Source of the DNA: Streptomyces sp. NBC_00459
Lineage (GTDB): Bacteria > Actinomycetota > Actinomycetes > Streptomycetales > Streptomycetaceae
Reading direction: 5' to 3'
Length of the DNA stretch: 64,000 nt
Assembly (NCBI RefSeq): GCF_036013955.1
Contig: NZ_CP107903.1
Coordinates: 992,001 to 1,056,000, forward strand
This document shows, in pieces, positions 42,599 through 53,132 of this stretch (its first letter is position 1; the number at the start of each line of letters is the position of its first letter). The notes under the pieces are model-generated. The model saw nothing but the letters and a program-made list of their open reading frames with translations. It made no database searches and was not told the origin of the DNA. A program made the translations under genes and the position numbers.

Positions 42599-42633
42599 CC
42601 GGGGACGCCCATCGGCAGGACAGGCGTCCCCGG
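42599..42633. terminator. Terminator hairpin downstream of xylA
   Basis: CCGGGGACGCC (42599-42609) and GGCGTCCCCGG (42623-42633) are perfect complements with a 13-nt loop, 8 nt past the xylA stop on the minus strand. Confidence 0.75.
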
Positions 42634-42641
42634 CTCGCGGC

Positions 42642-43832
<1,191 letters not shown>

Positions 43833-43899
43833 CTATTTCGTCATGGCGGTTTACAAATTAGTATGCGGAAGCATCTCTGGGAAGAGACAACGTGTCCCT

Positions 43900-43909
43900 G
43901 AAACGTTTC
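43900..43909. promoter_or_regulatory. Palindrome GAAACGTTTC between xylA and xylB
   Basis: A perfect 10-bp palindrome near the middle of the divergent xylA/xylB promoter region. Its CG-centred GAAACG.TTTC form resembles LacI-family operators more than ROK sites. A second AT-rich stretch, TTTACAAATTAGTATG (43849-43864), lies nearer xylA and may contain the promoter or ROK site. Confidence 0.5.
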
Positions 43910-44010
43910 CCTGAGCAGAGACTGAGGGTGGGGCCGGGTCGCCGCGACCCGGACAAGCACCGGAAAACACCAGGCCAGATCCCGCGGAGCCGCGGAAGAG
44001 GGAGAGTCCG

Positions 44011-45456
44011 ATGTCAGCAGCCGAGGGTCCGCTCGTCGTCGGCGTGGACACGTCGACCCAGTCCACCAAGGCGCTGGTCGTCGACGCGGCCACCGGACAG
44101 GTCGTGGCGAGCGGCCAGGCACCGCACACCGTCACCACCGGAGCAGGGCGTGAGAGCGACCCGCGGCAGTGGTGGAACGCCCTGTGCGAGGCACTGAGCC
44201 AATGCGGTGACGCGGCCCGCGAGGCCGCCGCCGTGTCGATCGGCGGTCAGCAGCACGGGCTCGTCACCCTGGACGCCCAGGGCGAACCGATCCGTCCGGC
44301 AATGCTGTGGAACGACGTGCGCTCGGCGCCCCAGGCCCGCCGGCTGGTCGAGGAACTGGGTGGCGCGAAGACCTGGGCGGAGCGCACCGGAAGCGTGCCG
44401 GGAGCCTCCTTCACGGTCACGAAGTGGGCCTGGCTCGCGGAACACGAGCCGGAGGCGGTCCGTGCCGTCAAGGCCGTACGGCTCCCCCACGACTACCTCA
44501 CCGAACGCCTCACGGGCCAGGGCACCACCGACCGCGGCGACGCCTCCGGCACGGGCTGGTGGGCGTCCGGGACGGAGGCGTACGACGCGGAGGTGCTCGC
44601 GCATGTGGGGCTCGACCCCGCGCTGCTGCCCCGGGTGGTCCGGCCGGGTGAGGTCGCCGGGACCGTCCGTGACGGCCACGACCTGCCCTTCTCCAAGGGC
44701 ACCCTGGTCGCCGCGGGCACCGGGGACAACGCCGCCGCCGCACTTGGTCTGGGGCTGCGCCCCGGCACTCCGGTACTGAGCCTCGGCACGTCGGGCACGG
44801 TGTACGCGGTCTCGACACACCGGCCGGCCGATCCGACCGGCACCGTAGCGGGCTTCGCCGACGCGCGCGGCGACTGGCTGCCGCTGGCCTGCACGCTCAA
44901 CTGCACGCTCGCCGTCGATCGCGTCGCGGCCCTGCTCGGACTGGACCGCGAGGCCGTCGAACCCGGTACGGCCGTCACCCTCCTGCCCTACCTGGACGGC
45001 GAGCGCACCCCGAACCTGCCGGGCGCCTCGGGGCTGCTGCACGGGCTGCGTCACGACACGACCGGCGGCCAGCTGCTCCAGGCCGCGTACGACGGGGCGG
45101 TGCACTCGCTGCTCGGCGCCCTCGATCTGGTGCTCGACGTGGACGCGGACCGCTCGGCGCCGTTGCTGCTGATCGGCGGCGGCGCGCGGGGGACGGCCTG
45201 GCAGCAGACCGTACGGCGGCTGTCCGGGCGGCCCGTCCAGGTGCCCGAGGCCAAGGAGCTGGTCGCGCTCGGTGCCGCGGCGCAGGCGGCGGGCCTGCTG
45301 ACCGGCGAGGACCCGGCAGCGGTGGCCCGCCGCTGGGACACGGCCCGGGGGCCGGTACTGGACGCGGTGGAGCGGGACCAGGCGACGCTGGACCGGATCG
45401 CCGGGGTACTCTCCGACGCATCGCCGCTGCTGGAGCGGGGGACGGAGGCCGGCTGA
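44011..45456 (+). CDS. xylB: Xylulokinase
   Basis: A 481-residue FGGY-family sugar kinase that phosphorylates D-xylulose to xylulose 5-phosphate for the pentose phosphate pathway. N-terminal phosphate motif VVGVDTSTQSTKALVVD; substrate motif SIGGQQHGLVTLD and MLWNDVRS; SLGTSGTVYAVS in the second domain; and C-terminal LLLIGGGARGTAWQQTVRRL, where xylulokinases bind ATP. It is divergent from xylA and followed by the ROK regulator 117 bp downstream. Confidence 0.96.
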   Translation: MSAAEGPLVVGVDTSTQSTKALVVDAATGQVVASGQAPHTVTTGAGRESDPRQWWNALCEALSQCGDAAREAAAVSIGGQQHGLVTLDAQGEPIRPAMLWNDVRSAPQARRLVEELGGAKTWAERTGSVPGASFTVTKWAWLAEHEPEAVRAVKAVRLPHDYLTERLTGQGTTDRGDASGTGWWASGTEAYDAEVLAHVGLDPALLPRVVRPGEVAGTVRDGHDLPFSKGTLVAAGTGDNAAAALGLGLRPGTPVLSLGTSGTVYAVSTHRPADPTGTVAGFADARGDWLPLACTLNCTLAVDRVAALLGLDREAVEPGTAVTLLPYLDGERTPNLPGASGLLHGLRHDTTGGQLLQAAYDGAVHSLLGALDLVLDVDADRSAPLLLIGGGARGTAWQQTVRRLSGRPVQVPEAKELVALGAAAQAAGLLTGEDPAAVARRWDTARGPVLDAVERDQATLDRIAGVLSDASPLLERGTEAG

Positions 45457-45573
45457 CGGCTGCGACGGGCGAACGGGAATCGACGGTGCCGAACCGCCAT
45501 CCGCCGAAGGACGCCGACGTACATCCGTCCGCGAGCGTCGGCTCACGGACATCGACTGAGGACTGACGGAGGC

Positions 45574-46782
45574 ATGACCGCACCGCTGCACGAGGCCCGT
45601 CCGCCCGGCGCCGGCGCCCGGCTGCCCGACACCCAGCAGGGCATGCGCCGCCGCAACCTCGCGCGGGTGATGCACACCGTCAGCGCCGAGGGACCGTTGT
45701 CCCGCGCCGGGGTCGCCTCACGCATCGGGCTCACCCGGGCGGCGGTGTCGACGCTCGTGGACGAGCTGATCCGCTCGGGGCTGCTCGAAGAACTGGGCCC
45801 CGAGCGGCCCGGCCGGGTCGGGCGCCCCGGGTCCGCGCTCGCCGTGAGCGGGCGTGGTCCGGCCGGGATCGGCGCGGAGGTCGGCGTCGACCATCTCGCG
45901 GTCTGCGCGGTCGATCTGCGGGGCGTGGTGCGGGCACGCGCCGTGCGGCACCGCGCCAACCGTGGGCGCTCCCCCGAACCGGTGATCGAGGAACTGACCG
46001 GGTTGGTGCGGGAGGTGATCTCCGAGGTGGAGCGTGAGGGCCTGTGGCCGGCCGGCCTCGCGGTCGCCGTGCCCGGGCTCGTGGCCCGCGACGGGCGCAC
46101 GGTCGTCCGCGCCCCCAACCTCGACTGGCACGACACGGATCTCGGCGCGCTCCTGCCCGCCGGGTTCCCGCTGACCGTGGACAACGAGGCCAACCTCGGC
46201 GCGCTGGCGGAGCTCTGGCTCGGAGACTCCACTCCGCCCGACTTCCTGCATGTGTCGGCCGAGATCGGCATCGGCGCGGCGGTGGTCGTGGACGGACGGC
46301 TGCTGCGCGGGACTCGGGGGTTCGCGGGCGAGTTGGGACATGTCCCGGTCTATCCGGACGGGCCGGAGTGCGCGTGCGGCGGGCGCGGGTGCCTGGAGCA
46401 GTACGCGGGTGAGGAGGCGGTCATGCGGGCGGCGGGGGTCGAGCCTGGCGAGGACCGCGTCGGGCTCCTCGCGGAGCGCGCCGCCCGGGGCGACACGGAC
46501 GTACGGCGGGCACTGGACGGGGCCGGTACGGCACTCGGTATCGCGCTGACCGGAGCGGTCAATCTGCTGGACCCCGAGATTGTCGTCCTGGGCGGTGCGC
46601 TGTCCGGGCTCGCGCCGTGGCTGCTGCCGTCGCTGGAGGCGGAACTGGCCCGGCGCACGGCGGGACCGGCCTGTGCGGTGTCGGTGTCGCGGCTGGGCCC
46701 CGAGGGCCCCCTGCTGGGCGCCGCGCACTCGGTGGTGCGGGCTGTGCTGGACGATCCGGGGGCGGAGGCCGGACGGGGCTGA
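45574..46782 (+). CDS. ROK-family transcriptional regulator (XylR-like)
   Basis: A 402-residue regulator: an N-terminal winged HTH (about 25-85, RRRNLARVMHTVSAEGPLSRAG and GLTRAAVSTLVDELI) fused to an ROK sugar-kinase-like domain. The ROK zinc signature is FAGELGHVPVYPDGPECACGGRGCLEQY. The position behind xylB makes it the likely xylose-responsive repressor of xylA and xylB, as in other actinobacteria. D-xylose as ligand is inferred from context. Confidence 0.9.
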   Translation: MTAPLHEARPPGAGARLPDTQQGMRRRNLARVMHTVSAEGPLSRAGVASRIGLTRAAVSTLVDELIRSGLLEELGPERPGRVGRPGSALAVSGRGPAGIGAEVGVDHLAVCAVDLRGVVRARAVRHRANRGRSPEPVIEELTGLVREVISEVEREGLWPAGLAVAVPGLVARDGRTVVRAPNLDWHDTDLGALLPAGFPLTVDNEANLGALAELWLGDSTPPDFLHVSAEIGIGAAVVVDGRLLRGTRGFAGELGHVPVYPDGPECACGGRGCLEQYAGEEAVMRAAGVEPGEDRVGLLAERAARGDTDVRRALDGAGTALGIALTGAVNLLDPEIVVLGGALSGLAPWLLPSLEAELARRTAGPACAVSVSRLGPEGPLLGAAHSVVRAVLDDPGAEAGRG

Positions 46783-47070
46783 GCGGCCCCGACCGAGGCC
46801 TCGATCCCAGCACAGGGCACCACCGTCACCCGTTGGAGTGGCGGAGTTGTCCACGATCACGCGGTCATCCACCGAAATCCACGGGCCGTTCCTGCCCGAT
46901 CGCGATGCGCCCTGGCGTGATCCACGTGAGGCGCGGCCCCTCATGGTGTTCGGTGGCACTCCAGCGCTGGGCCGAACCGTTCGCGGGCATCTGCATCCAC
47001 CTGGCACACCCACGCGTCTCACAACCAGTGGTCCCCGGTCCCGTGCCCTCTGTCGAAAGGCATTTCACGC

Positions 47071-47667
47071 ATGGAGCGGTCCAGGTCGTTCCCCAGCAGA
47101 CGGCGGCTGTTGAAGAGCTCGGCACTCACCGCCGGCACTTACGCCCTCCTCCCCGCTCCCCGGGTCGGCGCACAGCCACGGTCCCTCGACTACCCGCTCG
47201 CCACGTGGGAACCGGCGACCACGGCCAACTACACGGCCTCCAGCCGTCCGGACACCCAGGTCGACCTCGTCGTCATTCATGTCACCCAGGCCTCCTACCG
47301 CAACACCCTGGCCGTCTTCCAGCACCCGAAGAAGAGGGTGTCAGCGCACTACGTCGTCCGGTCCGGCGACGGACACGTGGCGCAGTGCGTGCGGGAGCAC
47401 GACATCGCCTGGCACGCGGGCGACTGGAACCACAACCTGCGCAGCATCGGCATCGAACACGAAGGGTGGGTGGACCGCCCCGGCTATTTCACGGACGCCC
47501 TCTACGAGCAATCGGCGAGACTCACCGCGACGATCTGCACGCGCTACGGCATACCGAAGGACCGTACGCACATCATCGGGCACTACGAAGTGCCTGGCAC
47601 CGATCACACCGATCCGGGGCCCGACTGGGACTGGACGCGCTACATACGCCTCGTCAACACCGCCTGA
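47071..47667 (+). CDS. Tat-exported N-acetylmuramoyl-L-alanine amidase (Amidase_2)
   Basis: A 198-residue secreted zinc amidase. The leader SRRRLLKSSALTAGTYALLP has a twin-arginine motif. The Amidase_2/PGRP fold shows VDLVVIHVTQ (first zinc His), RVSAHYVVRSGDGHVAQCV, DIAWHAGDWNHNLRSIGIEH and HIIGHYEVPGTDHTDPGPDW with the second His. It cleaves the bond between muramic acid and the stem peptide. There is no separate cell-wall-binding domain. GAAAGG about 10 nt upstream is an acceptable ribosome-binding site. Neighbours give no specific role. Confidence 0.9.
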   Translation: MERSRSFPSRRRLLKSSALTAGTYALLPAPRVGAQPRSLDYPLATWEPATTANYTASSRPDTQVDLVVIHVTQASYRNTLAVFQHPKKRVSAHYVVRSGDGHVAQCVREHDIAWHAGDWNHNLRSIGIEHEGWVDRPGYFTDALYEQSARLTATICTRYGIPKDRTHIIGHYEVPGTDHTDPGPDWDWTRYIRLVNTA

Positions 47668-47773
47668 ACGAAGCGGTGGTGCCGTCGGTCCGTCTCCTGG
47701 CGTCGAAACGGTTGTTCCCGTCCGACCTCCGAGTGACGATGTCACCAGCCGCATCGTCTTCCGGGAGGCCCAG

Positions 47774-49054
47774 TTGACCGATCCATGGGTGGCCCTGGAA
47801 CAGGGAGCCGACCCCGTCGAACGGGGGCGGGTGCTGCGTCGCGCGCACGAGACGTTCACCGAGGCGGGGACAGTGACCCGGCCCGTGCGTTCCGTGGTGG
47901 CCGACTCCTGGAGACGTTCCGCCAGGGCAGGGGTGGGACCGGACGGCACAGCGTGCGTGGAGTTGGTGGACGGCGATCTCGGTGCCTACCGCGCGGAGCA
48001 TCCGCTGGCCCGGGTGATGCCCCTGTTCCGCGAGCTCATGGGCACCTTCGCCGCCGACGGCGAGCATCTGCTCGCGGTGTGCGACGCGCAGGGCAGGCTG
48101 CTGTGGGTCGAGGGCCATCCGACCACCAGGCGGCAGGCGGGACGGATCAACTTCGTACCGGGGGCACGCTGGGCGGAGTCGGCCGTCGGTACGAACGCGC
48201 CGGGTACGGCGGTCGCCGTGGACCGGCCGGTGCAGGTGTTCGCGGCCGAGCACTTCATCCGGCAGGTCCAGCCATGGACGTGCGCGGCGGCTCCGGTGCA
48301 CGATCCGCGCACCGGGCGGATGCTGGGTGCCGTGGACATCACCGGACGGGACGGGCTCGCGCATCCGCACAGCCTCGGGTTCGTGCAGGCGGTGGCGCGG
48401 GCCGCAGAGTCCCAGCTGGCGCTGCTCACCCCGGCCGGCCCCGCCACGGACGCGCTCGAACTGACCGCGATGGGCCGCGACGAGGCTCATCTGCTCGCCG
48501 CCGGGCGCGCGTTGAGACTCAGTCGTCGGCACAGCGAACTCCTCGTCCTGCTCGCCCGCCACCCGGAAGGGCTGACCGGGGACGAACTGCTGTGCGCGCT
48601 GTACGAGGACGAGTCGGTGACACCGGTGACGCTGCGCGCCGAACTGGCCCGGCTGCGCCGCCTGCTGGCCCCGGGACTGCTGGCGTCGCGCCCGTACCGG
48701 CTGACCGTGCCGGTCGAATCGGACATCGGCGTCGTGGAACGCGCGATCGAGACGGGTGCGGTCACGACGGCGGTGCGGGCGTATGCCGGTCCGCTGCTGC
48801 CCGGTTCCCGGGCTCCGGCGGTGGCCCGGCTGCGGCGCAGGCTCGCCGACGGTCTGCGCACCGCGCTGGTGGCCCGCCGGGACCCGGACCTGCTGGCCGA
48901 CTGGGCCCACGCGCCGTGGGGTGAGGACGACCTCGACGTATGGCGTGCGCTCGCGGCAGTGCGACCGACGGCGGCCGTACGGGCACGCCTGAAGGAACTG
49001 GAGTCGGAACAGGCGGCGCCGCGGGGTTGGGCACATCAGGCCACCCGGTTCTGA
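47774..49054 (+). CDS. GAF-domain transcriptional regulator next to an aldehyde dehydrogenase
   Basis: A 426-residue protein. The N-terminal half contains VADSWRRSARAGVGPDG, as in AcoR-type activators, followed by a GAF domain (LLWVEGHPTTRRQAGRINFV, GTNAPGTAVAVDRPVQVF, APVHDPRTGRMLGAVDITG). The sigma-54 AAA+ domain of AcoR is missing. Instead the C-terminal part has a helix-turn-helix-like region (RRHSELLVLLARHPEGLTGDELL). The TTG start at 47774 has GGGAGG 5 nt upstream. It most likely controls the aldehyde dehydrogenase 234 bp downstream, perhaps in response to an aldehyde or alcohol; direct evidence is lacking. Confidence 0.82.
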   Translation: MTDPWVALEQGADPVERGRVLRRAHETFTEAGTVTRPVRSVVADSWRRSARAGVGPDGTACVELVDGDLGAYRAEHPLARVMPLFRELMGTFAADGEHLLAVCDAQGRLLWVEGHPTTRRQAGRINFVPGARWAESAVGTNAPGTAVAVDRPVQVFAAEHFIRQVQPWTCAAAPVHDPRTGRMLGAVDITGRDGLAHPHSLGFVQAVARAAESQLALLTPAGPATDALELTAMGRDEAHLLAAGRALRLSRRHSELLVLLARHPEGLTGDELLCALYEDESVTPVTLRAELARLRRLLAPGLLASRPYRLTVPVESDIGVVERAIETGAVTTAVRAYAGPLLPGSRAPAVARLRRRLADGLRTALVARRDPDLLADWAHAPWGEDDLDVWRALAAVRPTAAVRARLKELESEQAAPRGWAHQATRF

Positions 49055-49203
49055 CGGAACGCCGGCACCGGAGGCCGGGGGCAGGCCTCATGGCTCACGC
49101 GGATGTCCGGCGCCTCGGCCAAGCGCTGCGGCACCCTCGTAGGCATCACGCATCACGCGTCCGTGCCTGATCCCGCATGCGATCGACCGTGTGGCGCCCG
49201 TGC

Positions 49204-49236
49204 GCAACCTCTCTGCAACCTCGGCGCTTCTAGCCT
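49204..49236 (+). promoter_or_regulatory. Promoter with helically phased direct repeats upstream of the aldehyde dehydrogenase
   Basis: GCAACCTC occurs at 49204-49211 and again at 49215-49222, one helical turn apart, 8 bp before a TAGCCT -10-like box (49231-49236). The repeats cover the position of a -35 box, which fits activation by a dimer such as the adjacent GAF regulator. Confidence 0.5.
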
Positions 49237-49288
49237 CGCGGCGAGAGCGGCCCAACGGCGGGCGGCTCTGCTGAAGGAGGCAGGCCAC

Positions 49289-50812
49289 ATGACCCGTTAC
49301 GCGGCGCCCGGTACCGACGGCGCGATCGTCTCCTACCAGGCGCGCTACGACCACTTCATCGGCGGCGAGTACGTGCCGCCGACCCGGGGGCAGTACTTCG
49401 AGAACCCGAGTCCGGTGAACGGGCAGCCGTTCACGGAGATCGCGCGGGGCACCGCCGAGGACGTGGAGCTCGCGCTCGACGCGGCGCACGCGGCGGCACC
49501 GGCGTGGGGCCGTACATCGGTGACCCAGCGGTCCGACATCCTGCTGAAGATCGCCGACCGGATGGAGGCGAACCTCGAAGCACTGGCGGTCGCCGAGACC
49601 TGGGAGAACGGCAAGCCGGTACGGGAGACGCTCGCCGCCGACATCCCGCTCGCCATCGACCACTTCCGCTACTTCGCGGGCGCGATCCGAGCGCAGGAGG
49701 GTTCGCTCGGCGAACTCGACGACGACACGGTGGCATACCACTTCCACGAGCCACTCGGTGTGGTCGCGCAGATCATCCCGTGGAACTTCCCCATCCTGAT
49801 GGCGGTCTGGAAGCTGGCGCCCGCGCTCGCGGCGGGCAACGCGGTCGTGATCAAGCCTGCCGAGCAGACGCCTGCGTCCCTCCACTACTGGATGAGCCTG
49901 ATCTCGGATCTGCTGCCGGCGGGCGTCGTGAACATCGTCAACGGCTTCGGGGTGGAGGCGGGCAAACCGCTCGCGTCCAGTGCGCGGGTGGCGAAGGTGG
50001 CGTTCACGGGTGAGACCACGACGGGGCGGCTGATCATGCAGTACGCCTCGGAGAACATCAAGCCGGTCACGCTGGAGCTGGGCGGCAAGTCGCCGAACAT
50101 CTTCTTCGACGACGTATGGGCGGCGGACGACGACTTCCGCGACAAGGCACTCGAAGGCTTCACCATGTTCGCCCTCAACCAGGGCGAGGTGTGCACCTGC
50201 CCGTCCCGAGCGCTGGTACAGCGCGGAAACTACGCCGACTTCCTCCAGGCCGCTGTCGCCCGCACCGAGCTCATCAAGCCGGGACACCCGCTCGACACGG
50301 ACACGATGATCGGCGCGCAGGCCTCCAACGACCAGCTGGAGAAGATCCTTTCGTATCTGGACATCGGCCGACAGGAAGGGGCCCAGATCCTCACGGGTGG
50401 CGAACGCATCGACTACGACGGCGAGTTGAAGGGCGGCTACTACGTCCAGCCGACGATCTTCGAGGGCGACAACCGGATGCGGATCTTCCAGGAGGAGATC
50501 TTCGGGCCCGTGGTGTCCGTGACCTCGTTCGACGACTTCGACGACGCGATCAAGATCGCCAACGACACTCTGTACGGTCTCGGGGCGGGTGTGTGGACCC
50601 GGGACATGAACACCGCGTACCGCGCGGGCCGCGCGATCCAGGCGGGCCGGGTATGGACCAACTGCTACCACGCCTATCCGGCGCACGCGGCGTTCGGCGG
50701 CTACAAGCAGTCCGGGATCGGCCGCGAGAACCACAAGATGATGCTGGAGCACTATCAGCAGACGAAGAACCTTCTTGTTTCGTACAGCCCGAAGAAACTT
50801 GGGTTCTTCTAG
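49289..50812 (+). CDS. NAD-dependent aldehyde dehydrogenase (AldB/acetaldehyde dehydrogenase type)
   Basis: A 507-residue aldehyde dehydrogenase. It has the Rossmann motif [27 protein letters not shown]-like nucleotide-binding region ([13 protein letters not shown]), general-base Glu in LELGGKSPN, and the catalytic cysteine segment [18 protein letters not shown], which is characteristic of AldB/ExaC/AcoD enzymes that oxidise acetaldehyde and short aldehydes. The C-terminus [20 protein letters not shown] is standard. AAGGAGG 8 nt before ATG 49289 fixes the start. A 12-bp hairpin ends the unit. Confidence 0.93.
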   Translation: MTRYAAPGTDGAIVSYQARYDHFIGGEYVPPTRGQYFENPSPVNGQPFTEIARGTAEDVELALDAAHAAAPAWGRTSVTQRSDILLKIADRMEANLEALAVAETWENGKPVRETLAADIPLAIDHFRYFAGAIRAQEGSLGELDDDTVAYHFHEPLGVVAQIIPWNFPILMAVWKLAPALAAGNAVVIKPAEQTPASLHYWMSLISDLLPAGVVNIVNGFGVEAGKPLASSARVAKVAFTGETTTGRLIMQYASENIKPVTLELGGKSPNIFFDDVWAADDDFRDKALEGFTMFALNQGEVCTCPSRALVQRGNYADFLQAAVARTELIKPGHPLDTDTMIGAQASNDQLEKILSYLDIGRQEGAQILTGGERIDYDGELKGGYYVQPTIFEGDNRMRIFQEEIFGPVVSVTSFDDFDDAIKIANDTLYGLGAGVWTRDMNTAYRAGRAIQAGRVWTNCYHAYPAHAAFGGYKQSGIGRENHKMMLEHYQQTKNLLVSYSPKKLGFF

Positions 50813-50823
50813 AGCCTGAAGTC

Positions 50824-50858
50824 GGTTGCCTGGAGGCGTCGTTGCGCTCCAGGCAACC
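50824..50858 (+). terminator. Terminator hairpin after the aldehyde dehydrogenase gene
   Basis: GGTTGCCTGGAG (50824-50835) and CTCCAGGCAACC (50847-50858) pair perfectly around an 11-nt loop. Confidence 0.8.
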
Positions 50859-51033
50859 CGGCACAATAGCCATCCAATGCAATCGGTCCGGTTCTTCTCG
50901 TCGGTCTCCGGCGCCCAGCCGTGCTCCACTCGGACCGGTCGCGGACCAAACTGTGCTGGAGAACGTCACCGCGCGAGCCGCCGGATCATGAGCGCAACAA
51001 CCCGTCGAATGCCCGCAGGTCGTTGACATTTGC

Positions 51034-51411
51034 GTGCAGGATGTCAACGAGCCTGTAGATGTGGTGTTCTCGGGCTGTCACCGCTGGGAGTCGAGGACGT
51101 GATCGACGAAGGCGAGCGGATCCCGGTGCGAGCACGGACGCAGGCAGACATGGTGCCGTGCCCGACTTGTGGGGCACCGTCCGGGCCGGTGCATCGCTTT
51201 CACCTACGGACAGTGCTCGATGTACCGGTCGACGGGCGACGAGAAGTAGTCCGCGTGCGGCGACTGGTGTGCCCCAAGCGAGGCTGTCGGCACACCTTCC
51301 GTGAGCAGGTGCCCGGCGTACTGGAGCGACACCAGCGACGCACAGCCCGTCCGACCAGGCAAGTCAAGGCCGTGGCCGAGGAGTTGGCGGGCCGGGCCGA
51401 GGCTCGTTTGC
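51034..51411 (+). pseudogene. ISL3-family transposase, N-terminal remnant with frameshift
   Basis: The translation VPCPTCGAPSGPVHRFHLRT, VRRLVCPKRGCRHTFREQVP and LERHQRRTARPTRQVKAVAE matches the zinc-finger (zf-ISL3) N-terminus of ISL3 transposases. The first codons (GTG 51034, VQDVNEPVDVVFSG) are in a different frame from LSPLGVEDVIDEGERI; one missing base near 51082 explains this. Everything past about residue 125 is lost, including the catalytic DDE domain. The remnant runs into the 3' end of the PucR gene on the other strand. Confidence 0.75.
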
Positions 51412-53031
51412 CGTCGTCTCGCGCAGCCGCAGCTGTAGCTGGGCCAGGAGCATCTGATCGGCGTCATGGAAGTCCAGACCTGACACCTCCCTGATCCGGC
51501 GCAACCGGTATCGCAAGGTGTTGACGTGCACCAGCAGTTGGGCAGCAGCGTCCTCGGTCACGCATCCCGCGTCCAGGTAGGCGGCGAGGGTCTCGGTGAG
51601 GACGCCGTCTGGTCCGTCGTGCTCGACGAGGCGGCGCAGCGGACCGGTGGCCGGCGGCAGGCCGAGCGACTGGGCGACGTCGCCGAGGCGGTCGAGCAGC
51701 ACCTGGAGTGCCGTCTCGTCGAGGGTGGCCACGGCGGGCGCCGAGCCCCCGGCACCTCGCAGGGCGCGCAGCACGGCGTCGGCCTGGGCCCGGACGGCGG
51801 GCACACGGCCGGGCCCGGCGGCGGGCCCGGCGACCGCGGCCAGATAGTCCCCTCCGGGCCCTCCCGGCGACCGGGCGACGAAGTCCGCGGCCAACGAGCG
51901 GGCCGCGGCCAGAATCTCGTCTCGCGACGGCTGCGGCCAGGCCACCAGCACGTACACCGCACGGTCACCGCGCACGGCCACCGCCGACGGGCGCACTGCG
52001 GTGAGGTAGAGCGTCAGGGCGTCCTCCAGCCTGCGAAGGCCGGCGGCTGCGACGGCGGCCTCCGCGGAGGCGGTGTCCGAGGCGGCGTCCGAGGCGGCGT
52101 CCCGTGGGCGCAGGCCCACAGCGATCAGGCACAGCGCCCCGGTGTGCAGTTGTAGCTCACGGGCCGCGCCTTCCCCGGCCGGGCCCCCGGCGAGCACTGC
52201 CGCGGCCAGTTCGCGCCGCTGCTGCCGGGCCCAGGCGGAGCCGTCGGAGCGGGTGTTGGCCAGGTGCAGGGCGACGACCGGGGCGAACAGTTCGAGCCAT
52301 CGGGTGTGTTCTTCCGGCAGCGGGGCGGTGACGACTGCCCAGACGTAGCCGAGGACTTCGGAGTTGGCACGTACGGCAATCGCCACCCGGGGCAGGAGGC
52401 CCGGTTCGTACGATTCGATGTACACCGGCGTGGTGGAGGAGTGCAGCCGTTCGAAGGCGCCCTGCTCCGCGAGCTTGTGCAGCCGGCTCGGATGCACCGC
52501 GCGGCTGAGGATCGTCTCCACCCTCGATTCGTCCGTGTCGTCCTGTCCTGCCGACCAGGCCAGCACCGCCGAGGCCGCGTCTTCGATGGTGACCGGGGCC
52601 TGGATCATCGCGCTGACCGTGTTGGCCAGCGCGAACAGGTCGCTGGTGGCGCCCGCGGGCTCCCACTGCGCCCGCGAGTGGTCCAGCAGGCGCTGCCGCA
52701 GGATCGTCGCGACGTGCATCCATGAGGCGTCCGGGTTGACCTCGACGACCGGCACCGGGCAGTCGGCGATCTCGGCGGGGACCGGTCCCTTCACCGCGAG
52801 GCCACGCGCACCGGAGCGCTGCGCGGCGCTGCCGAGGGTGAGCAGCTCTGGCCCCCGGGTCACGCCCACGCACAGCACCAAGCACCCCGCCTCCATTCCC
52901 TCCGCGTCGGCCGGGTCGTGAATGGCCACCCCGGCGAGGGGCTGGTCCGCGCCGCCCGGATCGACGGCGAGCCGCAGCAGGGGCTCGCCGATGTCCTGGA
53001 CGAGGCGATGCAGGGTGGGGGCTTGCTCCAT
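51364..53031 (-). CDS. PucR-family transcriptional regulator
   Basis: A 555-residue regulator. The N-terminal PucR-type region (LAGVAIHDPADAEGM) senses a ligand, a GAF/GGDEF-like middle follows, and the C-terminal HTH_30 domain has LAAYLDAGCVTEDAAAQLLV and HVNTLRYRLRRIREVSGLDF. It is divergent from the acyltransferase-racemase-deacylase operon and most likely controls it. The last 16 or so residues (TTANEPRPGPPTPRPRP) do not fit the family, which usually ends near LQLRLRE; they are encoded by the antisense of an ISL3 transposase fragment, so the native stop seems to have been lost to that insertion. Confidence 0.88.
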   Translation of the reverse strand: MEQAPTLHRLVQDIGEPLLRLAVDPGGADQPLAGVAIHDPADAEGMEAGCLVLCVGVTRGPELLTLGSAAQRSGARGLAVKGPVPAEIADCPVPVVEVNPDASWMHVATILRQRLLDHSRAQWEPAGATSDLFALANTVSAMIQAPVTIEDAASAVLAWSAGQDDTDESRVETILSRAVHPSRLHKLAEQGAFERLHSSTTPVYIESYEPGLLPRVAIAVRANSEVLGYVWAVVTAPLPEEHTRWLELFAPVVALHLANTRSDGSAWARQQRRELAAAVLAGGPAGEGAARELQLHTGALCLIAVGLRPRDAASDAASDTASAEAAVAAAGLRRLEDALTLYLTAVRPSAVAVRGDRAVYVLVAWPQPSRDEILAAARSLAADFVARSPGGPGGDYLAAVAGPAAGPGRVPAVRAQADAVLRALRGAGGSAPAVATLDETALQVLLDRLGDVAQSLGLPPATGPLRRLVEHDGPDGVLTETLAAYLDAGCVTEDAAAQLLVHVNTLRYRLRRIREVSGLDFHDADQMLLAQLQLRLRETTANEPRPGPPTPRPRP

Positions 53032-53132
53032 TACGCCACCCTAGTCGGATTGTCGTAGGCACCCAATCGACGACCTCAGGTTTGATGCTCAGCACAAAAC
53101 CTGGTGGGGCATGATCCGGCAGGCTACAGCCC

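Noticed and set aside
46783..47070. Minus-strand open frame (up to 47125) with a codon-like stretch ending in GQERPVDFGG
   Set aside because: It has no ribosome-binding site and overlaps the amidase start; no family is recognised. It may be a decayed gene but the evidence is too weak.
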